From: Deltaproteobacteria bacterium
GTDB lineage: Bacteria > Desulfobacterota > Dissulfuribacteria > Dissulfuribacterales > JALVPX01
Assembly: GCA_027031565.1 (NCBI GenBank)
Contig: JALVPX010000245.1
Span: 1,499-6,959, forward strand
DNA: 5,461 nt
Direction: 5' to 3'
The first letter of the stretch is position 1; the number at the start of each line of letters is the position of its first letter. Below the pieces are notes generated by a model. The model saw nothing but the letters and a program-made list of their open reading frames with translations, made no database searches and was not told the DNA's origin. Shown in pieces: positions 1 through 5,461 of the stretch. The position numbers were made by a program, and so were the translations under genes.

Positions 1-1
1 G

Positions 2-2560
2 GAGCCTGAAGAGCTTTTTACGCTCCTTGAAACCAGCCCGTCGGGTCTTGATTCCGAGGAAGCCGCAAGGCGCCTTGAGATCTTTGGTGTAAACGAGTTG
101 CCTGAAGGGGAGAAAAGGACCCCTGCGGCCATGTTCCTCGATCAATTCAAGGACCCGATGATCGTCCTTCTGCTTGTTGCTGCATTCATCTCCGGGGCTG
201 TGGGAGAAGCCCATGATACCGTTGTCATCCTTGTGATAGTCATTCTCAATTCAATGGTTGGATTTTTCCAGGAGTACAGGGCAGAAAAGGCCTTGGAGGC
301 ACTCAAGGCTATGGCTGCACCAGAGGCCGTAGTTGTAAGGGATGGAAAGCTGCACAAGATCCCTGCAACGAATTTGGTTCCCGGTGACATCGTGCTCCTC
401 GAGGCCGGGCAGGTGGTACCTGCTGATTTGAGGCTTTTTGAGAGTGCAGGCCTGAAGGTGGATGAATCGCCCCTTACTGGCGAATCGGTGCCGGTAGAAA
501 AGGTGGCTTTATCCATCAAGGACAAAAAGGTATCCATTGCAGACAAGCTTAACATTGCCTTTATGGGTACCACTGTAACTTATGGCAGGGCCAGGGGCGT
601 GGTGATAGCCACAGGCAAAGAGACTGAAATGGGCTCCATCGCGCGCCTCCTGGGTGAGACAGAAGGGGTAAAGACTCCTCTTCAGCGCCGCTTGGCCAAG
701 GTTGGACGCAACCTTGCAATAGCCGCCATCATCATCTGCGCTATTGTCTTTGTTGCAGGCTTAGCTAGGGGGGAAAACATCCTGAACATGTTCTTGACTG
801 CCATCAGCCTCGCAGTGGCAGCCGTCCCCGAGGCATTGCCTGCCATGGTGACCATATCCCTGGCCCTTGGTGCCAAGCAGATGGCAAGGGAAAATGCCCT
901 TATCAGAAGGCTGCCCGCTGTGGAGACCCTTGGTTCAGTCACCTACATTTGTTCGGACAAGACCGGCACCCTTACGATGAACAAGATGAAAGTGGAGGCC
1001 GTCACAGGCCCTGATGGAAGATTGCTCACCTCTTCAAATGAGGAATGCATTGATCTACTCATGGCCATGGCCCTTAGTAATGATGTGGAAACAGACAAAG
1101 ACGGCAATCTCAAGGGCGATCCAACCGAGATTGCCCTTTATGAATGGGCACGCAACAGGGGTTTTGTCAAAGAGGAGCTGCTTGAGAGATACCCCAGGGT
1201 AGCGGAAATTCCATTCAGTTCAGAAAGACAGGCCATGACCACCATCCATAAAACCCCTGAAGGCTCATATGTGGCCTTTACCAAGGGCGGATTCGAGGCA
1301 GTCGTCTCCATGTGCAAAAAGATTGATATGGAGGCTGCTGAAAAAAGGCACCTGGAGCTGGCTGACAAGGGCTTGAGGGTGCTGGCTTTTGCCAAAAAAA
1401 CAGTGGAATCACTGCCTGAAGATCTGCGGCTTCTCGAAGGGGAGCAGGAATTTTTGGGACTCGTTGGTGCCATGGACCCTCCAAGGCCGGAGGCGAGATA
1501 TGCAGTGGAGACCTGCCACCAAGCTGGAATCAGGCCTGTCATGATAACCGGAGATCACCCTTTAACTGCTAGGGCCATTGCCCGCCGTATAGGTATATTC
1601 AAGGAACCTGGGGCAGGGGAGGTCTTGACCGGTATCGATCTGGCATCCATGTCCAAACAAGAGATCAGGGAGATTGTGGAAAGGGTCCAGGTATATGCCA
1701 GGGTTGCGCCGGAACAGAAGCTCACCCTTGTCTCAGCCCTTCAAGAAAATGGAGAGGCAGTTGCCATGACAGGAGACGGCGTAAATGATGCCCCGGCCTT
1801 GAAGCAGGCTGACATAGGGGTTGCCATGGGGATAAATGGCACAGACGTGGCCAAGCAGGCAGCGGACATGATACTGCTCGACGACAATTTCGCCACAATC
1901 GTCCGCTCTGTAATGCGCGGCAGGCAGATATATGACAACATAAGAAAATTCTTCAAATTCCTCCTGGCCAGCAATGCAGGAGAGATATGGACCATCTTTC
2001 TTGCCCCGTTCCTGGGGCTCCCGATACCCCTTTTGCCCATTCATATCTTGTGGGTAAACCTCGTAACAGATGGTGCCCCGGGTCTGGCACTTACCACTGA
2101 GGCACCTGAACGGGACATAATGAACAGGCCCCCGAGGCGCCCCTCGGAAAGCCTCTTTGCCCATGGCATGTGGCAGCACATTTTTTGGGTGGGGCTCCTG
2201 ATGGGCGGACTATGTCTCGGGCTCCAGAAGTGGGCCATTACAACAGGGCATCACTGGCAGACAATGGTCTTTACTACGCTGTGTTTCTGTCAGTTTGCCC
2301 ACGTCATGGCCATTCGTTCCGAAAGGGACTCGCTGTTTACCCTTGGCCTTTCCACCAACCGGCCCCTCGTGACCACCATTGTTCTGTCAGTAGGCCTTCA
2401 GCTGCTGGTGATCTACAACTCCTTTTTACATGACATATTCAAGATAAAGCCACTCACGCCCTTTGAGCTGCTGGTCTGTTTCGGGGTGAGCTCCATTGTC
2501 TTTTGGGCCGTGGAGGCGGAAAAGCTGCTCATGAGAAAGGGGGTCTTGCAATACAAGTAG
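2..2560 (+). CDS. P-type cation-transporting ATPase (P2A/calcium-pump-like), 5'-partial
   Basis: This is an ATP-driven inner-membrane cation pump that forms an aspartyl-phosphate intermediate. The frame is open from base 2, and the residues before the TTG at 98 already read as the cytoplasmic N-terminal cation-ATPase domain (LETSPSGLDSEEAARRLEIF), so the true start lies just outside the window, probably 10-30 codons away. Visible in order: M1-M2; the actuator-domain TGES loop (476-487); M3-M4 with PEALP (827-841); the phosphorylation site DKTGTLT (956-976); the nucleotide-binding domain with KGG in place of the usual KGA; TGDGVNDAP (1769-1795); and six C-terminal membrane segments. The M4 Glu, M5 Asn/Glu (1973-1984) and M6 N-x-x-T-D (2057-2071) match the calcium-site ligands of the SERCA/PMR1 family. 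The position equivalent to the M8 Glu of SERCA appears to be Gln (2291-2293). About 852 residues are visible, close to the full family length. Calcium or manganese export is the likely role, but the ion is inferred. Confidence in the family is very high. Confidence 0.96.
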   Translation, partial: EPEELFTLLETSPSGLDSEEAARRLEIFGVNELPEGEKRTPAAMFLDQFKDPMIVLLLVAAFISGAVGEAHDTVVILVIVILNSMVGFFQEYRAEKALEALKAMAAPEAVVVRDGKLHKIPATNLVPGDIVLLEAGQVVPADLRLFESAGLKVDESPLTGESVPVEKVALSIKDKKVSIADKLNIAFMGTTVTYGRARGVVIATGKETEMGSIARLLGETEGVKTPLQRRLAKVGRNLAIAAIIICAIVFVAGLARGENILNMFLTAISLAVAAVPEALPAMVTISLALGAKQMARENALIRRLPAVETLGSVTYICSDKTGTLTMNKMKVEAVTGPDGRLLTSSNEECIDLLMAMALSNDVETDKDGNLKGDPTEIALYEWARNRGFVKEELLERYPRVAEIPFSSERQAMTTIHKTPEGSYVAFTKGGFEAVVSMCKKIDMEAAEKRHLELADKGLRVLAFAKKTVESLPEDLRLLEGEQEFLGLVGAMDPPRPEARYAVETCHQAGIRPVMITGDHPLTARAIARRIGIFKEPGAGEVLTGIDLASMSKQEIREIVERVQVYARVAPEQKLTLVSALQENGEAVAMTGDGVNDAPALKQADIGVAMGINGTDVAKQAADMILLDDNFATIVRSVMRGRQIYDNIRKFFKFLLASNAGEIWTIFLAPFLGLPIPLLPIHILWVNLVTDGAPGLALTTEAPERDIMNRPPRRPSESLFAHGMWQHIFWVGLLMGGLCLGLQKWAITTGHHWQTMVFTTLCFCQFAHVMAIRSERDSLFTLGLSTNRPLVTTIVLSVGLQLLVIYNSFLHDIFKIKPLTPFELLVCFGVSSIVFWAVEAEKLLMRKGVLQYK

Positions 2561-2568
2561 GAGACCCC
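2540..2568 (+). other. Hairpin spanning the ATPase stop codon
   Basis: GGGGTCT (2540-2546) is exactly complementary to AGACCCC (2562-2568), with G-T wobbles possible on both sides. The 15-base loop contains the TAG stop. An alternative inner pairing, CTTG (2545-2548) with CAAG (2554-2557), can also form. No T-run follows immediately (the nearest is at 2583-2586), so it is not a standard intrinsic terminator by itself. It could protect the 3' end of the transcript or add to the terminator downstream. The pairing is seen directly; the role is inferred. Confidence 0.35.
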
Positions 2569-2570
2569 TG

Positions 2571-2649
2571 AAAAGCTGCCTCTTTTGCACAATAGCTGGG
2601 TTCCAGTTGCGACAAAATACTCACATTCCCCAAGTATGCAGCTTTTTTT
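2571..2649 (+). terminator. Candidate terminator between convergent genes, possibly bidirectional
   Basis: AAAAGCTGC (2571-2579) is a perfect 9-base inverted repeat of GCAGCTTTT (2638-2646), and the right arm runs into seven T (2643-2649). The enclosed 58 bases contain a smaller hairpin, AGCTGG (2594-2599) with CCAGTT (2603-2608) and a GTT loop, which would bring the outer arms closer together. Read on the minus strand, the same arms end in GCAGCTTTTC, so the structure could also stop the minus-strand transcript coming from the HAD gene. The position, between two genes that end facing each other, suits this job. The long distance between the outer arms makes it weaker than a textbook terminator. 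Confidence 0.4.
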
Positions 2650-2667
2650 CGTTCCTCAGGCCTTGCT

Positions 2668-2702
2668 CTTGAACAAAATAGTTGTTTTTCAGAGGTTTCA
2701 AG
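2668..2702. repeat. AT-rich nested inverted repeat in the convergent gap
   Basis: CTTGAA (2668-2673) pairs with TTCAAG (2697-2702). Inside it, AACAA (2672-2676) pairs with TTGTT (2682-2686) across a five-base loop, followed by three T and a C. The two pairings share bases 2672-2673, so they are partly exclusive. The stems are weak and rich in A/T. On the minus strand this lies just after the TGA stop of the HAD gene (2711-2713), where a transcript end would be expected. It is recorded as a possible secondary termination element only. Confidence 0.2.
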
Positions 2703-2710
2703 TAAGTGTT

Positions 2711-3814
2711 TCAGCCCAATTCACCAACTGCAACTCCGCGGACAAGCCTTCTGATATGCTCACTTTGAAGGATGATCTTGTCTTGATTTTCAGCAGTGAT
2801 CTTATAGAGGGCAGGAAGCCCCCTCTTCTGGCTGAAATTGGCTTCCAGCAGTGCATCGGGAACACCTTTACCCTTCAAGCTTTCAAGCAGTTGGTCACCC
2901 TTAATAGAGGCGGACGCTTCTTTCTCAAACAGATATTCAAGGGCCTTCATCCCGTTGCGGGCCAAGAGGGATACCAGGGCCGCGATAAGCGTGGTTTCAT
3001 AGCTCAGCAGGGCATATTGGGCACTCTTTACGGCATAGCTGTTACCGTTGAATGAAAGTGCTATCCCGCCTCCTTTTTTTGCAGTTTCAAAGGCCTGCAC
3101 ATCGGTAATTGAGTCCCCGACATAAAAGACCTCTTCCATGCCTTTTCCCGTGCGTGTCAGGGAGTCTTCTACTCCCTTGGCCTTCTCAGGGCCGCCTACC
3201 GGATTGACCTCCTCTATCAATCTTCCAATGGACATCTGGGGAATGATCTCCCAGAAGATCTCATCAAGCCTTTCAAGGGTGCTCAAGTTTGTCTCATCGA
3301 GGTCCTGCCTGCCTCTGCACTCTTCTGGCCAGGACAAGAGGGGCATGCCGGCTATTTCCCGTGCAAGCGACTGCAATGCAGATTTTTCCTCGTCATCAAG
3401 GTGGTAGCCGTCAAGGTCAACCTCGGTGCAGTACACATTATCCAGTGGAAAGCCAGTGACCTTGCACAATGCCTCCAGATAGGGCCTGTAGCTTGTGCTG
3501 ATTATGAATGCAGGGCAAAGGTCAACTACAGCAGAAAGCATCTTCTTTGCACCTGGCAGGAGCACCAGTGTCTTTTCAGAAAATTCTTCAATACCATGAT
3601 TTGTTGCACCAAAGGCCTTTAAGAAGGGAAGCACCAGTTTGAGGGTATCTCCGGCCTTGTATCCAGGCCTTTTTTCGATGTCGGCGAGGAAGTCGTCATA
3701 TTTACTTACCCTGGCAAAAAAGGTGCCCCCATCTGGAATAAGCGCCTCGCACAGCTCATAGGCATTGTCATTCTGGGTAATAGGCCCCTCACAATCGATA
3801 TTTAGTTGAACCAT
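2711..3814 (-). CDS. HAD-superfamily hydrolase, COG4030/EhaR-like, 367 aa
   Basis: This is a predicted cytoplasmic phosphatase-like enzyme of the haloacid dehalogenase superfamily; its substrate is unknown. Motif I is N-I-D-C-E-G-P (D7 nucleophile, E9 at the usual acid/base position). Motif II is I-I-S-T-S-Y (104-109). A lysine suited to motif III is K211 or K213 in GGPEKAKG. Motif IV is V-G-D-S-I-T-D (232-238). The insert between motifs II and III (about 110-205) would form a cap, and residues about 270-367 form a helical C-terminal extension of unknown role. The D-C-E-G-P-I-T start followed by N-D-N-A-Y-E resembles, from memory, the archaeal COG4030 family, some members of which are annotated as EhaR of energy-converting hydrogenase A. 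No hydrogenase genes are visible here. The start at 3814 was chosen because a strong AAGGAGGA precedes it and motif I follows within ten residues. The frame stays open to 3949, but the extra 45 residues overlap the upstream gene and look non-coding. Family confidence is high, subfamily moderate. Confidence 0.85.
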   Translation of the reverse strand: MVQLNIDCEGPITQNDNAYELCEALIPDGGTFFARVSKYDDFLADIEKRPGYKAGDTLKLVLPFLKAFGATNHGIEEFSEKTLVLLPGAKKMLSAVVDLCPAFIISTSYRPYLEALCKVTGFPLDNVYCTEVDLDGYHLDDEEKSALQSLAREIAGMPLLSWPEECRGRQDLDETNLSTLERLDEIFWEIIPQMSIGRLIEEVNPVGGPEKAKGVEDSLTRTGKGMEEVFYVGDSITDVQAFETAKKGGGIALSFNGNSYAVKSAQYALLSYETTLIAALVSLLARNGMKALEYLFEKEASASIKGDQLLESLKGKGVPDALLEANFSQKRGLPALYKITAENQDKIILQSEHIRRLVRGVAVGELG

Positions 3815-3820
3815 ATCTGT

Positions 3821-3828
3821 TCCTCCTT
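3821..3828 (-). promoter_or_regulatory. Strong ribosome binding site that fixes the HAD gene start
   Basis: On the minus strand AAGGAGGA ends six bases before the ATG at 3814-3812, a near-perfect Shine-Dalgarno match at good spacing. It decides against the longer in-frame start at 3949. Confidence 0.85.
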
Positions 3829-3861
3829 GTTGCGGCCTAGATGCAGCACAGCGCCTTTGCC

Positions 3862-4194
3862 CTATGCATCGCTGAGTGCCGTATAAAACAAGTTGTCTGC
3901 AAAGTCTATTATGAAATCGCGCTGGGGGCGTGTGGCATAACCAACGCATTCACACCTGATCCTCTTCCTTCCCCTGACAAGAAGTTCAAATACGACCTTG
4001 TCTGAATGTACCTCTACTGCTGAACAGTGTGGTCCGCATGAATCATGGCCTGCCTGCACCGCAGTCAATATATCCCTTGGGATCTCAAGCCAGAAGATAT
4101 TCTGCAATCCGCCTTGATCACAATGGTTTTCAAGATAGGCTACTATCTTGGCGATCTCGCCTGGCTGCAATTCATCAATCACATATTGTTTCAT
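3862..4194 (-). CDS. Small conserved-looking protein of unknown function, 110 aa, Cys/His-containing
   Basis: I do not recognise this family. The protein starts MKQYVIDELQPGEIAKIVAY, has no signal peptide or membrane segment, and looks like a compact soluble alpha/beta domain. The N-terminal half is helical and acidic. The middle holds H50, C53, H56 and C57 (a C-x3-C), and a beta-rich stretch then leads to C81-x-C83. A further cysteine is C25. This spacing could bind a metal ion or iron-sulfur cluster, or form a redox pair, but no known signature is complete. The ATG at 4194 has a modest GGGAG (4205-4201) six bases upstream, and the gene ends with TAG at 3862. The HAD gene begins 47 bases downstream on the same strand, so the two probably share a transcript. 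That it is real is supported by the RBS, this tidy spacing, the absence of any other long credible frame here, and the protein-like composition. Confidence 0.75.
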   Translation of the reverse strand: MKQYVIDELQPGEIAKIVAYLENHCDQGGLQNIFWLEIPRDILTAVQAGHDSCGPHCSAVEVHSDKVVFELLVRGRKRIRCECVGYATRPQRDFIIDFADNLFYTALSDA

Positions 4195-4223
4195 AGGCTG
4201 CTCCCGGGTAACTTTGTTTGATC
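4195..4223. promoter_or_regulatory. Short divergent region between the 110-aa gene and pabB
   Basis: Only 29 bases separate the two divergent start codons (71 if pabB starts at 4266). Promoters for both directions must therefore overlap the start of one or the other gene. A poor sigma-70-like pair facing right exists, TTGTTT (4186-4191) and TAACTT (4209-4214) with 17-base spacing, each matching the consensus at three of six positions. No convincing promoter faces left. A small dyad, GTTTG (4216-4220) with CAAAC (4237-4241), is present. The location makes it the expected control region; no site is proven. Confidence 0.3.
4201..4205 (-). promoter_or_regulatory. Probable ribosome binding site of the 110-aa protein
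   Basis: GGGAG on the minus strand lies six bases before the ATG at 4194-4192. It is a partial Shine-Dalgarno match, weaker than that of the next gene, but correctly spaced. Confidence 0.5.
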
Positions 4224-5461
4224 ATGTTGCCAGCCACAAACCTATATAAAGATACAGAAAAAGCAATGGGGATAGGCCTTGAGCATGAGACACGTTATAC
4301 ACTGAAGGCCAAGGATATATTGGATGAATGGAGGCACCCGGCAGTCCCTTTTGTGTTCCTAGAGACCTCAAAGGTTATTCCAGGTGAATCGAGTTCGTAT
4401 CTTTTTTCAAGACCCTTTTCTGTAATTACCGCCTATCCAGGGGATGATACAGGGCCGGTTTTTGAAAAAATAGGTCAGGCCTTATCCAAGGGGTTCTGGG
4501 TTTCGGGCTGGATAGGCTATGAGTGGGGCTACTGCCTCGAGCCCAAGCTTAACCATCTTCTCTTAAGAAAGGCTCCCAAAGGCCCGCTCCTGTGGCTTGG
4601 CATTTTTAAAAGCCCTCGGGTATGGCGTCACAGTGTCACCGACAGCCCGAAAATACTTGATGATGTACCAGATATTTCTTCCGATATCGGCCCTATTAAG
4701 CTGGACGTCCCGAGGGATCTTTACATGGAAGCGGTCAAGAAAATACATGAATATATTTCCCAGGGAGACACTTATCAGGTCAATTACACCGTAAGGGGAA
4801 GATTCACTTTTACTGGAAACCCCGTTGACATGTTTCTTGCCCTCAGGGCCAACCAGGCCGTTCCCTATGGTGCCCTCATATTTGACAGTCAAAAATGGAT
4901 CATCTCCATGTCTCCCGAACTCTTCTTCAAGATAGACAAGGGCATTATTGAATCAAGGCCCATGAAGGGCACAATGGCCAGGGGCCGCACCTTGGAAGAA
5001 GACATGGTTTCCGCTTCATGGCTGTTCAACGATGTCAAGAACAGGGCTGAAAACGTGATGATCGTTGATCTGATAAGGAACGACATTGGCCGCATTTCAA
5101 AGACAGGCTCTGTCTGCGTACCAAACCTCTTTCTCGTGGAAAGATATGAGACCCTTCTTCAAATGACATCGACCATTCGGGGGTCTCTCATTGAGCCTGA
5201 GAACTGGTCGGGGATCTTCCACGCCCTTTTCCCGTGCGGCTCAGTAACAGGCGCCCCAAAGATTCGAACCATGGAGATAATTGCAGAGTTGGAGTCTTCT
5301 CCCAGGTCAGTCTATACGGGTGCCATCGGCTTTATCTCTCCGTCTGGAAGGGCTTGTTTCAACGTTGCCATCAGGACAGTGGAGCTCGCAGGCAAAAAAG
5401 GCGAAATCGGCATTGGAAGCGGAATTACCATTGGCTCTAATCCCCGGATGGAATATGACGA
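4224..5461 (+). CDS. pabB: Aminodeoxychorismate synthase component I (PabB), 3'-partial
   Basis: This cytoplasmic enzyme converts chorismate plus ammonia, supplied from glutamine by PabA, to 4-amino-4-deoxychorismate, the precursor of p-aminobenzoate for folate-type cofactors. The visible 412 codons run off the window end, just after E-Y-D. Chorismate-binding family motifs appear in order: G-W-I-G-Y (95-99), I-S-Q-G-D-T-Y-Q-V-N (178-187), S-P-E-L-F-F (230-235), R-P-M-K-G-T (245-250), E-N-V-M-I-V-D-L-I-R-N-D (276-287), F-P-C-G-S-V-T-G-A-P-K (336-346), Y-T-G-A-I-G-F (364-370) and G-I-G-S-G-I (396-401). K248 is decisive: PabB uses this lysine as nucleophile, while anthranilate synthase (TrpE) has alanine there. 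The start is uncertain. An in-frame TAA at 4209 limits it to TTG 4218, ATG 4224 or ATG 4266, and none has a good Shine-Dalgarno sequence. Only a short C-terminal piece of the synthase domain is missing, but a fused aminodeoxychorismate lyase (PabC) domain, common in bacteria, could follow outside the window. Confidence 0.93.
   Translation, partial: MLPATNLYKDTEKAMGIGLEHETRYTLKAKDILDEWRHPAVPFVFLETSKVIPGESSSYLFSRPFSVITAYPGDDTGPVFEKIGQALSKGFWVSGWIGYEWGYCLEPKLNHLLLRKAPKGPLLWLGIFKSPRVWRHSVTDSPKILDDVPDISSDIGPIKLDVPRDLYMEAVKKIHEYISQGDTYQVNYTVRGRFTFTGNPVDMFLALRANQAVPYGALIFDSQKWIISMSPELFFKIDKGIIESRPMKGTMARGRTLEEDMVSASWLFNDVKNRAENVMIVDLIRNDIGRISKTGSVCVPNLFLVERYETLLQMTSTIRGSLIEPENWSGIFHALFPCGSVTGAPKIRTMEIIAELESSPRSVYTGAIGFISPSGRACFNVAIRTVELAGKKGEIGIGSGITIGSNPRMEYD

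Noticed and set aside
98..100. TTG at 98 as the start of the ATPase
   Set aside because: The frame is open to base 2, and the upstream residues match the N-terminal cation-ATPase domain, so the gene begins before the window.
1394..1400. Run of seven A inside the ATPase gene, a possible slippage or phase-variation site
   Set aside because: It encodes ordinary Lys codons in an intact frame, is short, and has no associated alternative product or structure.
1733..2179. 148-residue minus-strand open frame inside the ATPase gene
   Set aside because: It is antisense to the conserved hinge and M5-M6 coding region, and its composition follows the ATPase codons.
2585..3055. 156-residue plus-strand open frame antisense to the HAD gene
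   Set aside because: It starts inside the terminator region, runs opposite a gene with clear catalytic motifs, and has no recognisable domain; it is a shadow frame.
3815..3949. 45-residue N-terminal extension of the HAD protein, from ATG at 3949
   Set aside because: It overlaps the 3' end of the 110-aa gene, has an Arg/Cys/Gln-rich, non-protein-like composition, and a much better ribosome binding site fixes the start at 3814.
4563..4892. 109-residue minus-strand open frame inside pabB
   Set aside because: It lies antisense to conserved chorismate-binding motifs and has no ribosome binding site or domain of its own.
4224..5461. Anthranilate synthase component I (TrpE) as the identity of the right-hand gene
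   Set aside because: The active-site motif has Lys (P-M-K-G-T), not the Ala typical of TrpE, and no tryptophan genes are visible.

Overview
The window looks like ordinary chromosomal DNA from a bacterium of roughly balanced base composition. It holds four protein-coding genes and no RNA genes, mobile elements, CRISPR arrays or long repeats that I can see. The protein style (a P2-type cation ATPase, a HAD protein of an archaeal-looking family, a PabB-type chorismate enzyme) and the frequent AGG/GGG codons would fit a Desulfobacterota-like (former Deltaproteobacteria) anaerobe. That assignment is an inference at low confidence; no phylogenetic marker is present.

Layout. Bases 1-2560 (+) carry most of a P-type cation-transporting ATPase, missing only its extreme N-terminus. 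Bases 2561-2710 are a convergent gap with inverted repeats that could end transcription from both sides. Bases 2711-3814 (-) encode a 367-residue HAD-superfamily protein with an unusual D-x-E-G motif I, preceded by a strong ribosome binding site. Bases 3862-4194 (-) encode a 110-residue protein with Cys/His pairs and no function I recognise. It lies 47 bases upstream of the HAD gene and probably shares its transcript. From 4224 to the window end (+), reading away from that pair, is the first 412 codons of a chorismate-utilising enzyme. Its active-site lysine (P-M-K-G-T) identifies it as aminodeoxychorismate synthase component I (PabB) rather than anthranilate synthase.

Functional picture. The ATPase is a membrane ion pump unrelated in direction or pathway to its neighbours. 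PabB makes 4-amino-4-deoxychorismate, the precursor of p-aminobenzoate and so of folate-type cofactors. The small protein and the HAD protein form a divergent two-gene unit that shares a very short upstream region with pabB. A link between the HAD protein and pterin/folate metabolism is possible from position alone but is not shown by the sequence. The least understood part of the window is the 110-residue protein / HAD pair.
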